A DNA stretch of 64,000 nt from Pseudomonadota bacterium (GCA_023442945.1 JAEZWW010000089.1:4951-68950); one strand, 5' to 3'; shown: positions 26,282 through 35,483, numbered from the stretch's first letter. Translations and numbers: made by a program. The notes: generated from the letters alone by a model not told the origin.

Positions 26282-27061
26282 ATGCAAGACTGGAACCCCT
26301 CGCTCTACCGCCGCTACGAAGGCGAGCGCACGCGCCCGGCCGCTGAGTTGCTGGCCCGCGTAACGCTGGCCGACGCGCAGCATGTGGTGGACCTGGGGTG
26401 CGGGCCGGGCAATTCGACCGAATTGCTCGTGCAGCGCTTTCCGCAGGCGCAAGTGCTGGGCACCGACAGCTCTGAGGCCATGCTGATCAGCGCGCGTGAG
26501 CGCCTGCCGCAAGCCCGGTTTGAGCAGAGCGACATCGCCGCCTGGGTGCCCGACGTGGCGCCCGACCTGATTTACGCCAACGCCGCCTTGCAGTGGGTGC
26601 CAGGCCATGAGGCCTTGTTCCCACGCTTGTTCGCCGCACTGGCCCCGGGCGGCGTGCTGGCCGTCCAGATGCCGGACAACCGGCAGGAACCCACGCACCG
26701 GTTGATGCGCGCCGTCGCCGCCGAAGCGCCCTGGGCCGAGCATATTGGCGACACCGACAAGGTCCGCACGCAGCTGCTGGACATTGGGGGCTACTACGAC
26801 CTGCTGGGTCCGCTGGCCGCGCAGGTGGATGTGTGGCACACCATCTACCAACACCCGATGGCTTCCGCCGCGGCCATTGTGGAATGGGTCCGCAGTACGG
26901 GCTTGAAGCCGTTTGTCGATCGCCTGCCGGACGATTTGCAGTGCAGTTATCTGGCCGAATACGAGCGCCGCGTTGACTTGGCCTATCCGGTCCGTACGGA
27001 TGGCAAGCGCTTGCTGGCTTTCCCGCGCATGTTCATCGTTGCACAAAAAGGCAAGGGCTGA
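26282..27061 (+). CDS. tam: Trans-aconitate 2-methyltransferase
   Basis: SAM-dependent methyltransferase, 259 residues, that esterifies trans-aconitate, a by-product that inhibits aconitase. It begins MQDWNPSLYRRYEGERTRPA, as in Tam. SAM motif VVDLGCGPGNSTELL near residue 38 and LIYANAALQWVPGH near 98 are diagnostic. Its setting between mdh and acnB fits a housekeeping role for the TCA cycle. Starts 19 nt after the mdh stop. Confidence 0.92.
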   Translation: MQDWNPSLYRRYEGERTRPAAELLARVTLADAQHVVDLGCGPGNSTELLVQRFPQAQVLGTDSSEAMLISARERLPQARFEQSDIAAWVPDVAPDLIYANAALQWVPGHEALFPRLFAALAPGGVLAVQMPDNRQEPTHRLMRAVAAEAPWAEHIGDTDKVRTQLLDIGGYYDLLGPLAAQVDVWHTIYQHPMASAAAIVEWVRSTGLKPFVDRLPDDLQCSYLAEYERRVDLAYPVRTDGKRLLAFPRMFIVAQKGKG

Positions 27062-27063
27062 GC

Positions 27064-28053
27064 ATGGCGACCATGACGCGCCCGCATCCGGCCGATGTAC
27101 TGCTTGGCGCACAGGCGGGGCGCACGCTGCTGCCGGTGTGCGACCACTACAGCGGTGTCGAAGCGCGCATGCGCAAGAGCCTGCAATTGCAGTCGGAGTT
27201 GGCGCAGGAATTCGGTACCGTGGTGTTTGACGTCACACTGGACTGCGAAGACGGCGCGCCCGTGGGCGCTGAAGCCGAGCACGCCCAATTGGTGACCGAG
27301 TTAGCGCTGGCGGCACCCGAAGGCGCCCGCGTCGGCGTGCGGGTGCATCCGGTGGACCATCCGGCGTTTGAGGCTGACGTGGCCCAGATTGTGGGCAAGG
27401 CCGGTCACCGGCTGACGCACGTGATGATCCCCAAGACCGAATCGGTCGCCGATGTGGAGCGGGCCGAACGCGCCATGCTGGCGGCCTATCCGGCGGGCCT
27501 GCCTTTGCAGGTGCTGATCGAGTCGCCCAGCGCCGTGCACCGTGCCTTCGACATTGCCGCCCATCCGCGGGTGCAGTCGCTCAGCTTTGGTTTGATGGAT
27601 TTCGTATCGGCACACGCCGGCGCTATTCCGGCCGATGGCATGGGCGTGGCGGGGCAGTTCAGCCACCCGTTGGTGGTGCGGGCCAAGCTGGCCATTGCGT
27701 CGGCCGCGCACGCGTCGGGCAAGGTACCCTCGCACTGCGTGGTGACCGAATTCAATAATGCCGAAGCCATGCGCGTGGCCGCGCGGCGCGCGGCGCGCGA
27801 ATTTGGCTACACCCGCATGTGGAGCATCCACCCCAGCCAGATTCGCCCAATCTTGGAAGCCTTTGCCCCGGACGAAAAGGAAATTGAGACGGCCTGCGCG
27901 ATCCTGCTGGCAGCCGAGCGCCAGGACTGGGCGCCCATCAGCCACGCGGGCCAGTTGCACGACCGCGCCAGCTACCGGCATTTCTGGCAAATCCTGGAGC
28001 GTGCGTATGCCACGGGAGCCCGCTTGACCGCAGAGGTATCGGCATGGTTTTGA
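27064..28053 (+). CDS. CitE-like / HpcH-HpaI family lyase
   Basis: A 329-residue TIM-barrel protein of the CitE/malyl-CoA lyase-like family. VTLDCEDGAPVGAEAEHA (metal-binding region), VMIPKTESVADV, VLIESPSAVHRAFDIAAHP and LSFGLMDFVSAHAG are recognisable. Likely a C-C lyase or thioesterase acting on a CoA-linked or free organic acid; the exact substrate is not predictable. It starts 2 nt after the tam stop, so it is translationally coupled within the mdh-tam unit. Confidence 0.82.
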   Translation: MATMTRPHPADVLLGAQAGRTLLPVCDHYSGVEARMRKSLQLQSELAQEFGTVVFDVTLDCEDGAPVGAEAEHAQLVTELALAAPEGARVGVRVHPVDHPAFEADVAQIVGKAGHRLTHVMIPKTESVADVERAERAMLAAYPAGLPLQVLIESPSAVHRAFDIAAHPRVQSLSFGLMDFVSAHAGAIPADGMGVAGQFSHPLVVRAKLAIASAAHASGKVPSHCVVTEFNNAEAMRVAARRAAREFGYTRMWSIHPSQIRPILEAFAPDEKEIETACAILLAAERQDWAPISHAGQLHDRASYRHFWQILERAYATGARLTAEVSAWF

Positions 28054-28110
28054 CCCATCGCCATGGCATCATCCCGCTCTTAACTGTTGTTCTACGGAAG
28101 TGATCTCCCC

Positions 28111-28695
28111 ATGAAGCACCTCGCGCTTTCCCTCGTTGCCGTGACCGCGCTGGCCCTGCCGTTTGGCGCCGTTCAGGCACAGACCGCCACCAAGAACGCA
28201 CCGGCCAAGAAGCCGGCTGCAAGCGCCAAGAAAGCTCCGGCCAAGAAGACGACCGCCAAGAAAACCTCCAAGGGCGTGCCGGCCAAGACCGCCAAGGCCG
28301 TCGAATCGGTCACGCCGGTCGAGCCCTTGACCAACCGCCTGACCGAGGCCGAGTTGGCCATCGCCCAGCGCGTGTACACCGGCCGCATCCAGTGCGAACT
28401 GGGCGCCGACATCACCGTGACGCCGGACGAGAAGAACCCGGGCTTCTTCAATGTAGCGGCTGGCAAGCAGCGCTACTACATGCACCCCGTGGAAAGCCGC
28501 ACCGGTGCCATCCGCCTGGAAGACGGCCGCGCCGAAGCCATGATGCTGCAGCTGGGCAACAAGTCCATGGTCATGAACCAAAAGCTGGGCCAGCGCGTGG
28601 CGGACGATTGCCAGACGCCGGAGCAGAAGCAGTTTGCCGCCCAGTTGGAGAAGAGCGGCGGCCCCGGCTTGCTGGACGGCGCGCCCAAGAAGTAA
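28111..28695 (+). CDS. Exported protein with Lys/Ala-rich histone-H1-like tract, unknown function
   Basis: A 194-residue protein. A signal peptide (residues 1-24, ending AVQAQ) is followed by about 50 residues made almost only of Lys, Ala, Pro and Thr (KKPAASAKKAPAKKTTAKKT). A conserved-looking domain then follows (TEAELAIAQRVYTGRIQCEL ... FNVAAGKQRYYMHP). The second domain has no function I recognise. The basic tract in an exported protein could bind polyanions such as LPS, nucleic acid or peptidoglycan. ATG 28111 is preferred because the signal peptide starts there. A strong terminator follows. Confidence 0.75.
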   Translation: MKHLALSLVAVTALALPFGAVQAQTATKNAPAKKPAASAKKAPAKKTTAKKTSKGVPAKTAKAVESVTPVEPLTNRLTEAELAIAQRVYTGRIQCELGADITVTPDEKNPGFFNVAAGKQRYYMHPVESRTGAIRLEDGRAEAMMLQLGNKSMVMNQKLGQRVADDCQTPEQKQFAAQLEKSGGPGLLDGAPKK

Positions 28696-28742
28696 TTCGG
28701 ACCACGCCGGCGGCGGTCTGAACGACGGACGCCTCGGCCACC

Positions 28743-28776
28743 GAGGCGGGGCGCTCTGCGTCCCGCCTCTTTTTTT
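28743..28776 (+). terminator. Intrinsic terminator
   Basis: GAGGCGGG (28743-28750) pairs with CCCGCCTC (28762-28769), followed by a T-run. It separates the mdh-tam series from acnB, which starts 29 bp later. Confidence 0.85.
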
Positions 28777-28804
28777 GCATATTGACTAGCAGGAGAGTAA
28801 ATCG

Positions 28805-31390
28805 ATGTTGAAAGCCTACCGTGACCATGTGGCCGAGCGCGCTGCCCTGGGCATTCCACCTCTGCCGCTCGACGCCAAACAGACGGCTGACCTGATCGAA
28901 TTGATCAAGAACCCGCCGGCTGGCGAAGACGCTTTCCTGCTGGACTTGCTGACCCACCGCGTGCCCCCGGGCGTGGACGACGCGGCCAAGGTCAAGGCCT
29001 CGTTCCTGGCCGCCGTGGCGCACGGCGATATCAAGGTCGGCCTGATCTCCCGTGCCAAGGCCACCGAGCTGCTGGGCACCATGGTGGGCGGCTACAACGT
29101 GCACCCGCTGATCGAACTGCTGGACGACGCCGAGACCGCGACCGTCGCCGCCGAAGCGCTGAAGAAGACATTGCTGATGTTCGACTTCTTCAACGACGTG
29201 GCTGCCAAGGCCAAGGCCGGCAACGCCAAGGCCAAGGAGGTGATGCAAAGCTGGGCCGACGCCGAGTGGTTCACCAGCCGCCCCAAGGTGGCCGAGAAGA
29301 TCACCGTCACCGTGTTCAAGGTGCCGGGCGAAACCAACACCGACGACCTGTCGCCCGCGCCCGACGCCTGGAGCCGTCCTGACATCCCGCTGCACTATCT
29401 GGCCATGCTGAAGAACACGCGCCCTGACGCGGCCTTCAAGCCGGAAGAAGACGGCAAGCGCGGCCCGATGCAGTTCATCGAAGACCTGAAGAAAAAAGGC
29501 CATATCGTTGCTTACGTGGGTGACGTGGTCGGTACCGGTTCTTCGCGCAAGTCGGCCACCAACAGCGTGATTTGGGCCACGGGCCAGGACATTCCCTTCG
29601 TGCCGAACAAGCGCTTCGGCGGCGTGACCCTGGGTGGCAAGATCGCCCCCATCTTCTTCAACACGCAGGAAGACTCCGGCTCGCTGCCGATCGAAGTCGA
29701 CGTGTCGAAAATGGAAATGGGCGACGTCCTCGACGTCTTCCCGTACGAAGGCAAGATCGAGAAGAACGGCGCCAAGATCGCCGACTTCGCGCTCAAGAGC
29801 GACGTGCTGCTGGACGAAGTGCAGGCCGGCGGTCGCATCAACCTGATCATCGGCCGCTCGCTCACCGCCAAGGCGCGTGAAGCCTTGGGCCTGCCCGCAT
29901 CGACTGCTTTCCGCCTGCCCCAAGCGCCGGCCGAATCCAAGGCTGGTTTCACGCTGGCGCAGAAGATGGTCGGGCGCGCTGTCGGTCTGCCGGAAGGCCA
30001 GGGCGTGCGCCCCGGTACCTATTGCGAGCCGCGCATGACCACCGTGGGTTCGCAAGACACCACGGGCCCGATGACGCGCGACGAGCTGAAAGACCTGGCT
30101 TGCCTGGGCTTCTCGGCCGACATGGTGATGCAGTCCTTCTGCCACACCGCGGCTTATCCCAAGCCCGTGGACGTGAAGACGCACCGCGAGCTGCCCGCCT
30201 TCATCAGCAACCGCGGCGGCGTGGCCCTGCGTCCGGGCGACGGCGTGATCCACAGCTGGCTGAACCGCCTGCTGCTGCCCGACACGGTGGGCACGGGCGG
30301 TGACTCGCACACGCGTTTCCCGATCGGCATCTCCTTCCCCGCAGGCTCGGGTCTCGTGGCCTTCGGCGCCGCCACCGGCGTGATGCCGCTGGACATGCCA
30401 GAGTCGGTGCTGGTGCGCTTCAAGGGTGAGATGCAGCCTGGCGTGACCCTGCGCGATCTGGTGCACGCGATCCCGCTGTACGCCATCAAGCAAGGCCTGC
30501 TGACCGTGGCCAAGGCCGGCAAGAAGAACATCTTCTCCGGCAAGATCCTGGAGATCGAAGGCCTGCCGGATCTGAAGGTGGAGCAGGCGTTTGAGCTGTC
30601 CGACGCTTCGGCCGAGCGCTCGGCCGCGGGCTGCACGATCAAGCTCAACAAGGAGCCGATCGCCGAATACCTGAAGTCGAACGTCGTGCTCATGAAGAAC
30701 ATGATTGCCGACGGCTACGCCGACGCCAAAACGCTGCAGCGCCGCATCGAGAAAGTGGAAGCCTGGCTGGCCAAGCCCGATCTGCTGGAAGCCGACCAGG
30801 ATGCTGAATACGCAGCCGTAATCGAGATCGATCTGGCCGACATCCAAGAGCCCATCGTCTGCTGCCCGAACGATCCGGACGACGCCAAGTTCCTGTCCGA
30901 AGTGGCTGGCACCGCCATCGACGAAGCCTTCATTGGCTCGTGCATGACCAACATCGGTCACTTCCGCGCGGCGGCCAAGCTGCTGGGCGGCCAGCGCGAC
31001 ATTCCGGTCAAGCTGTGGGTCGCGCCGCCCACCAAGATGGACCAGAACGAGCTGATCAAGGAAGGCCATTACGCCGCCTTCGGCACGGCTGGTGCTCGCA
31101 CCGAAATGCCGGGCTGCTCGCTGTGCATGGGCAACCAGGCCCAGGTGCGCGAAGGCGCCACGGTGATCTCGACCTCGACCCGCAACTTCCCGAACCGGCT
31201 GGGCAAGAACACCAACGTGTTCCTGGGCTCGGCCGAGCTGGCTGCCATCGCCTCGCGCCTGGGCAAGCTGCCGACCAAGGAAGAGTACTTGAAGGAAATG
31301 GGCGTGATCGATGCCGACAAGGCGTCCGTCTACCGCTACATGAACTTCAACGAAATCCCGGAGTACGCGGAAGTCGCCGAGAAGGTCTGA
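28805..31390 (+). CDS. acnB: Aconitate hydratase B
   Basis: Isomerises citrate and isocitrate; 861 residues, normal for AcnB. The AcnB-specific N-terminal HEAT-like domain (MLKAYRDHVAERAALG...) and swivelling domain (GDVVGTGSSRKSATNSVIWA) precede the [4Fe-4S] catalytic domains. Cluster ligands lie in GSCMTNIGHFR and PGCSLCMGNQAQ. Good ribosome binding site AGGAGAG. Completes the TCA block with gltA, sdh and mdh. Confidence 0.97.
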   Translation: MLKAYRDHVAERAALGIPPLPLDAKQTADLIELIKNPPAGEDAFLLDLLTHRVPPGVDDAAKVKASFLAAVAHGDIKVGLISRAKATELLGTMVGGYNVHPLIELLDDAETATVAAEALKKTLLMFDFFNDVAAKAKAGNAKAKEVMQSWADAEWFTSRPKVAEKITVTVFKVPGETNTDDLSPAPDAWSRPDIPLHYLAMLKNTRPDAAFKPEEDGKRGPMQFIEDLKKKGHIVAYVGDVVGTGSSRKSATNSVIWATGQDIPFVPNKRFGGVTLGGKIAPIFFNTQEDSGSLPIEVDVSKMEMGDVLDVFPYEGKIEKNGAKIADFALKSDVLLDEVQAGGRINLIIGRSLTAKAREALGLPASTAFRLPQAPAESKAGFTLAQKMVGRAVGLPEGQGVRPGTYCEPRMTTVGSQDTTGPMTRDELKDLACLGFSADMVMQSFCHTAAYPKPVDVKTHRELPAFISNRGGVALRPGDGVIHSWLNRLLLPDTVGTGGDSHTRFPIGISFPAGSGLVAFGAATGVMPLDMPESVLVRFKGEMQPGVTLRDLVHAIPLYAIKQGLLTVAKAGKKNIFSGKILEIEGLPDLKVEQAFELSDASAERSAAGCTIKLNKEPIAEYLKSNVVLMKNMIADGYADAKTLQRRIEKVEAWLAKPDLLEADQDAEYAAVIEIDLADIQEPIVCCPNDPDDAKFLSEVAGTAIDEAFIGSCMTNIGHFRAAAKLLGGQRDIPVKLWVAPPTKMDQNELIKEGHYAAFGTAGARTEMPGCSLCMGNQAQVREGATVISTSTRNFPNRLGKNTNVFLGSAELAAIASRLGKLPTKEEYLKEMGVIDADKASVYRYMNFNEIPEYAEVAEKV

Positions 31391-31446
31391 TGCCCCTTCA
31401 CCGCCGGCCGTTACCCGCGCACAGCGGGTGACCTGGCGCCAAACAG

Positions 31447-31476
31447 CCCTGCGCCTCAACCGCGCGGGGTTTTTTT
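31447..31476 (+). terminator. Intrinsic terminator of acnB
   Basis: CCCTGCGC pairs with GCGCGGGG (one G-T pair) around an 7-nt loop, with seven T after it, 57 bp past the acnB stop. Confidence 0.8.
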
Positions 31477-31757
31477 ATGGGGCCCGTCAATGTGGTTGCC
31501 AGAGTGGCGGCACGGCAATAGATCGACAGGTTTGAAGCAGATCTGGCACAGGCCCTAGATGGATCTGCGCGGGCAGCTATTAAATAGATAGCCCTCGGGT
31601 CAGCCCCAGTGGCAAATCCCCTGCGCAGGCAAGCCCCACGCGAGGCATCAACGCGACGGGGCAGGGACCATCGTCGACCTGCCATGTGCACGATGACCAG
31701 CGTGGGACGGCGGCGCGCTGCGGACTTGGAAGCCTGCATGCTCTACCGGCCAGGGTG
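31477..31757. other. Gap between acnB and the PfkB kinase
   Basis: Holds one copy of repeat family A (31531-31592). The remaining 165 bp show no gene and no clear promoter. Confidence 0.5.
31531..31592 (-). repeat. Dispersed repeat family A, copy 8
   Basis: On the minus strand: TATTTAATAGCTGCCCGCGC, then TCTAGGGCCTGTGCCAGATC. Lies 55 bp past the acnB terminator. Confidence 0.8.
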
Positions 31758-31773
31758 TGTATGCTTTCATACA
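31758..31773 (+). promoter_or_regulatory. Inverted repeat over the kinase start
   Basis: TGTATG cttt CATACA is a perfect 6-bp inverted repeat. It contains one candidate start (ATG 31761), and its last base is the first base of the other (ATG 31773). It may be an operator or a hairpin that limits initiation. Confidence 0.35.
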
Positions 31774-32798
31774 TGCATGTGCCTGATGACATCCCGTCTG
31801 CCCCCCGGCTGTTTGTCGTGGGCAGCTATGTCGAAGCGCAATGCTGGTTCGTCACCCGCGCTCCCGGTGCGGACGCAAGCCAGCACGCCAGTGCCTATGC
31901 GCGCGAATGCGGTGGCAAGGGCCTTGCGGTCGCGCTGGGCGCACACCGGCTGGGGGCGGCGGTCGATCTGCTGGTGGCTGCGGGCGAAGACGCTGCGGGC
32001 GATGCCTTGCTGGCCCTGCTGGGGCGCGAAGGCATCGACAGCACCCACACCCACCGCCTCGGCCCGCATTCGGGTCAAGGCTGTGGGCTGATCCAGCCCC
32101 AGGGGAGGACGAGCGTGACGGTCTTCGCGGGCGCCAACGCGCTGTTGGGTGCTCGCGAACTGGGCTTGGCGGACGCCGCGCTGCGGCAGGCGACCGTCGT
32201 TTACGCGCAGCTGGAAACATCCCTGGCGTTGGCCCAAGAGGCGTTCACGCGTGCCAGCGCGGTCGGTGCGACCACGGTGCTGAACGCATCGCCGTGGCCC
32301 GCCTGGCAGACGCTGGACGGCGACGAGGCGCAGGCTTTGCTGGCCGTGACGCGGGTGCTGGTGCTGAACCGCGACGAAGCGGTGCAGGCCTGCAGCGCCA
32401 GTGGGCACGGCGCTGGGGAGGCGCCGGAGGCGCTGGCCGACGCCACGCTGCGGGGGTTCTGGCGGGCGTGGCCATCGGGTCGTTGGCTGGTGATCACCTT
32501 GGGCGCGCAAGGCTGCGTGGCGTATGGCATCGCCGGCGAGGCTTTGCGCGTGCCGGGGCACGCCGTGGTCGCCCTGCAAGCCATCGGCGCGGGCGACGCT
32601 TTCAGCGCGGGCCTGTGCGCGGCCCTGACCGAAGGCTTGCCCATGCCGCAGGCCCTGGCGCTGGCCAACGCCTGCGGCGCGTTGGCCGCCAGCCGCGAGG
32701 GCATCCTGACCACGCTGCCCGCCCGGGACGAGGCGCGCGCGTTGGTGGCGTCGCGTCCAACGCTGGTCGGTGCTGCGGGCGAAATGCAATCAAAATGA
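31773..32798 (+). CDS. PfkB/ribokinase-family sugar kinase
   Basis: About 341 residues of the PfkB carbohydrate-kinase fold. Visible motifs: ECGGKGLAVALGAHRLG (usual GGKGxN motif but without the Asn), VLNASPW, VLNRDEAVQ, VITLGAQGCVAY and the catalytic IGAGDAFSAGLCAAL. The sugar is unknown; ribokinase-like or a nucleoside kinase are options. ATG 31773 or 31761 could start it. The last residues (EMQSK) and the TGA stop fall inside a copy of repeat family A. It is monocistronic, convergent with the gntR-phoH pair. Confidence 0.82.
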   Translation: MHVPDDIPSAPRLFVVGSYVEAQCWFVTRAPGADASQHASAYARECGGKGLAVALGAHRLGAAVDLLVAAGEDAAGDALLALLGREGIDSTHTHRLGPHSGQGCGLIQPQGRTSVTVFAGANALLGARELGLADAALRQATVVYAQLETSLALAQEAFTRASAVGATTVLNASPWPAWQTLDGDEAQALLAVTRVLVLNRDEAVQACSASGHGAGEAPEALADATLRGFWRAWPSGRWLVITLGAQGCVAYGIAGEALRVPGHAVVALQAIGAGDAFSAGLCAALTEGLPMPQALALANACGALAASREGILTTLPARDEARALVASRPTLVGAAGEMQSK

Positions 32799-32849
32799 TA
32801 GCTGCCCGCGCAGATGGTTGTAGGGTCAGCAGCAATATTTTTTGAAATG
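32787..32849 (+). repeat. Dispersed repeat family A, copy 9
   Basis: Reads TGATAGCTGCCCGCGCAGAT, TTGTAGGGTCAGCAGCAAT, TTTTTGAAATG. Its 5' edge provides the stop codon of the PfkB kinase gene. Confidence 0.85.
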
Positions 32850-32905
32850 TCTCGGCGTGGGATCGTCCCTCGCCGCCGCAGTGGCTGGCATGCCGAGCGC
32901 AGCCG

Positions 32906-33673
32906 TCAACCCGTCAGATGGACGCGGTAGGCGTACGCGTCGCCGCGGAAGGTGCCTTCGACGTACTCGAACATCTGGCCCAGGCTGTCCAGGCTTCGGC
33001 GTTTGATCAGCAGGCAGGGCATGGGCGTGTCAAAGCCAAAGGCCTCCATCTCGGCAGGCGAGCTCATCACCGCCTCAATGCTTTGCTCGGCCCCACCCAT
33101 CTGGATGGCGCAGTGCTCGCGCAGCCAGGCGTAGGCGGAACCTTCGCCCGACCAATCTTCCAGCTGCGGCGCCAGTGTCAGGTCGTACCACGCCACTTCG
33201 CGCGACAGCGGTGCGCCGTCGCCCAGGCGCAGGCGCCGCACATGCAGCAAGGGCGCGTGCGAGGGGCGGCCGAAGATGCTGGCGATGGTGCGGTCCTGCA
33301 CCACTTCCAGCGTCAGCAGGCGGGTGGAAGGCTCCATGCCCAGCTCGCGCATCTCTTCGGTGAAGCCCTTGAGGCGCGACATCTCCGGGCTGACGCGCGG
33401 CGCGCGCTTGACGATGGTGCCGCCGCGGCCCGCGCCACTGGCGATGACGTCGGCTTCACGCAGGGCGTCGTACGCGCGCTTGACCGTGGTGCGGCTGACC
33501 TTGAGCGCTTCGGCCAGATCGCGCTCGGACGGCAGGTAGCTGCCTTCGCCCAGTGCACCGCTGTCGATCAGCGCCTGCAACTGGCGCTGCAGTTGCACGT
33601 AGTAAGGCCCCGGCTGCGTGTCGGACAACCGGATCGCCGCTTGCAGCGCAGACGTGAACGTCTTGTCAGACAT
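32906..33673 (-). CDS. GntR/HutC-family regulator
   Basis: A 255-residue protein: winged helix at about residues 25-95 (SERDLAEALKVSRTTVKRAYDAL, GRGGTIVKRA) and a UTRA ligand-binding domain containing VRRLRLGDGAPLSREVAWYDL. It starts only 2 nt after the phoH-like stop, so it is coupled to that gene. Ligand and targets are unknown; the convergent sugar-kinase gene is a possible neighbour target. An open frame continues upstream, but that part overlaps phoH in another frame and is not real. Confidence 0.85.
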   Translation of the reverse strand: MSDKTFTSALQAAIRLSDTQPGPYYVQLQRQLQALIDSGALGEGSYLPSERDLAEALKVSRTTVKRAYDALREADVIASGAGRGGTIVKRAPRVSPEMSRLKGFTEEMRELGMEPSTRLLTLEVVQDRTIASIFGRPSHAPLLHVRRLRLGDGAPLSREVAWYDLTLAPQLEDWSGEGSAYAWLREHCAIQMGGAEQSIEAVMSSPAEMEAFGFDTPMPCLLIKRRSLDSLGQMFEYVEGTFRGDAYAYRVHLTG

Positions 33674-33675
33674 GG

Positions 33676-35415
33676 TCAGAGCACTTCGCTGGCGAAGTCG
33701 GCCAGGCGCGAACGTTCGCCGCGCGCCAGCGTGATGTGGCCGCCGTGCGGCCAGCCCTTGAAGCGGTCGACGGCGTAGGTCAAGCCGCTGCTGCCTTCGG
33801 TCAGGTAAGGCGTGTCGATCTGCGCCAGGTTGCCCATGCAGATGATCTTGGTGCCGGGGCCGGCGCGCGTGATCAGCGTCTTCATCTGCTTGGGCGTCAG
33901 GTTTTGCGCCTCGTCGATGATGATCCACTTGTTCAGGAAAGTGCGGCCACGCATGAAGTTCATGCTCTTGATTTTGATGCGGCTGCGGATCAGCTCGTTG
34001 GTGGCCGCGCGGCCCCATTCGCCGGCGCCGCCGGCATCGCCCTTGGCCAGGAATTCGAGGTTGTCGTCCAGCGCGCCCATCCACGGGCCCATTTTTTCTT
34101 CTTCGGTGCCGGGCAGAAAGCCGATGTCTTCGCCCACGCTGACGGTGGCGCGGGTCATGATGATTTCGGTGTAGCGGCGGTCGTCCAGGACCTGCGTCAG
34201 GCCGGAGGCCAGCGCCAGCAGCGTCTTGCCCGTGCCCGCAGTGCCGGCCAGGGTGACGAAGTCGATCTCCGGGTCCATCAGCAGGTTGAGGGCGAAGTTC
34301 TGTTCGCGGTTGCGCGCGGTCACGCCCCACACGCCGTTCTTGAGGTGGGTGAAGTCCTTCAGCGTTTTGAGCACCGCGGTCTTGTCGCGGATTTCAGTCA
34401 CGCGCGCGTACAGGCTGGGCTCGCCGGGCGATTCGAAGTAGACGAATTCGTTGATCTGCAGCTGCGGCACGATCGGCCCGCTGATGCGGTAGTAGGTCGA
34501 GCTGCCGGACTGCCAGCTTTCGACCGTCTTGCTCTGGCGCGTCCAGAAATCGGGTGGCAGCTGCAGCGAGCCGGGGTAGAGCAGGTCGCCGTCTTCCAGC
34601 GTCTTGTCGTTCTCGTAATCCTCCGCGGCCAGGCCCAGAGCGCGCGCCTTGACGCGCATGTTGATGTCCTTGGACACCAGCACCACTTCACGACTCTTGT
34701 CTGCGCCTGCGCGGTCATGGGCGTGCAGTTTTTCCAGTGCGGCGACGACGCCCAGGATCTGGTTGTCGGCCTTGCCTTGCGGCAGCGCCGCCGGCATGGT
34801 CACGTCGAGCGGCGCGGTCTGGAAGTAGAGCTTGCCCGTGGCTTCGGCATGGCCGGTGGAATCGAGCGCCAGTCCTTCGGCCATGTCGGCGCCCTTCACG
34901 CCGGCCAGCGCGTCCAGCAGGCGGCTGGTCTGGCGGCCGTTGCGGGCCACCTCGGTCATGCCTTTCTTGTGACCGTCCAACTCTTCCAGCACGATCATCG
35001 GCAGGTAGATGTCGTGCTCTTCAAAGCGGAACAGCGCCACCGGGTCGTGCAGCAGCACGTTGGTGTCCAGCACGAAGAGGCGCTTTGGCCCAGCGACCTT
35101 GGGCTTGCGCGGGCGGGTGCCGGCCTTGGGCAATTCGGCGCTGACGGCGGCTGGTCGGACCAGCGCGGGCTCTTGTGCCGGGCGCGTGGGTTCTATCCGG
35201 GCGCGCGAGCGCGAGGTGGCGCTGTTGCTGGCACGGCGTGCAGTCGGCGCGTTGGCGGTCTTGGCAGCGGTCTCGATCACCGGGCGTTCCACCTCGGCCA
35301 CTTCGGCAGTAGCCGATGCCACCGTGGGGCGGCGCGCCTTGCGGCGTGCAGAGAGGTCAATGACTTCGGGCGTCAGCTGGGCGCCGCGCTTGGCAGGAGG
35401 GGGAGGCAGGGGCAT
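33676..35415 (-). CDS. PIN-PhoH fusion protein (PhoH2-type RNA helicase/ribonuclease)
   Basis: A 579-residue fusion. After a basic, Ala/Arg-rich 110-residue N-terminus comes a PIN ribonuclease domain (FVLDTNVLLHDP near 114, then VLVSKDINMRVKA) and a C-terminal PhoH ATPase with Walker A GTAGTGKT at about 391-398 and Walker B WIIIDEAQN. PhoH2-type proteins unwind and cut RNA and are sometimes linked to stress or toxin-antitoxin functions. No small antitoxin gene is visible upstream; downstream is a coupled GntR regulator. Confidence 0.9.
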   Translation of the reverse strand: MPLPPPPAKRGAQLTPEVIDLSARRKARRPTVASATAEVAEVERPVIETAAKTANAPTARRASNSATSRSRARIEPTRPAQEPALVRPAAVSAELPKAGTRPRKPKVAGPKRLFVLDTNVLLHDPVALFRFEEHDIYLPMIVLEELDGHKKGMTEVARNGRQTSRLLDALAGVKGADMAEGLALDSTGHAEATGKLYFQTAPLDVTMPAALPQGKADNQILGVVAALEKLHAHDRAGADKSREVVLVSKDINMRVKARALGLAAEDYENDKTLEDGDLLYPGSLQLPPDFWTRQSKTVESWQSGSSTYYRISGPIVPQLQINEFVYFESPGEPSLYARVTEIRDKTAVLKTLKDFTHLKNGVWGVTARNREQNFALNLLMDPEIDFVTLAGTAGTGKTLLALASGLTQVLDDRRYTEIIMTRATVSVGEDIGFLPGTEEEKMGPWMGALDDNLEFLAKGDAGGAGEWGRAATNELIRSRIKIKSMNFMRGRTFLNKWIIIDEAQNLTPKQMKTLITRAGPGTKIICMGNLAQIDTPYLTEGSSGLTYAVDRFKGWPHGGHITLARGERSRLADFASEVL

Positions 35416-35483
35416 GGACGTGAAGGCTCAGGTGATTCGGAAGACCCACAGGCACCGAACGGCGACGGCGCGCGCCGCCAAAG

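Noticed and set aside
28571..31459. A 962-codon open frame antisense to acnB
   Set aside because: Its composition (His/Gln/Arg/Ala-rich) is the usual antisense shadow of a high-GC gene; acnB on the other strand has full homology.
32906..34330. Apparent fusion of a PhoH-like segment with the GntR regulator
   Set aside because: The N-terminal part is phoH read in the wrong frame; the GntR start at 33673 is clear and the phoH stop is at 33676.
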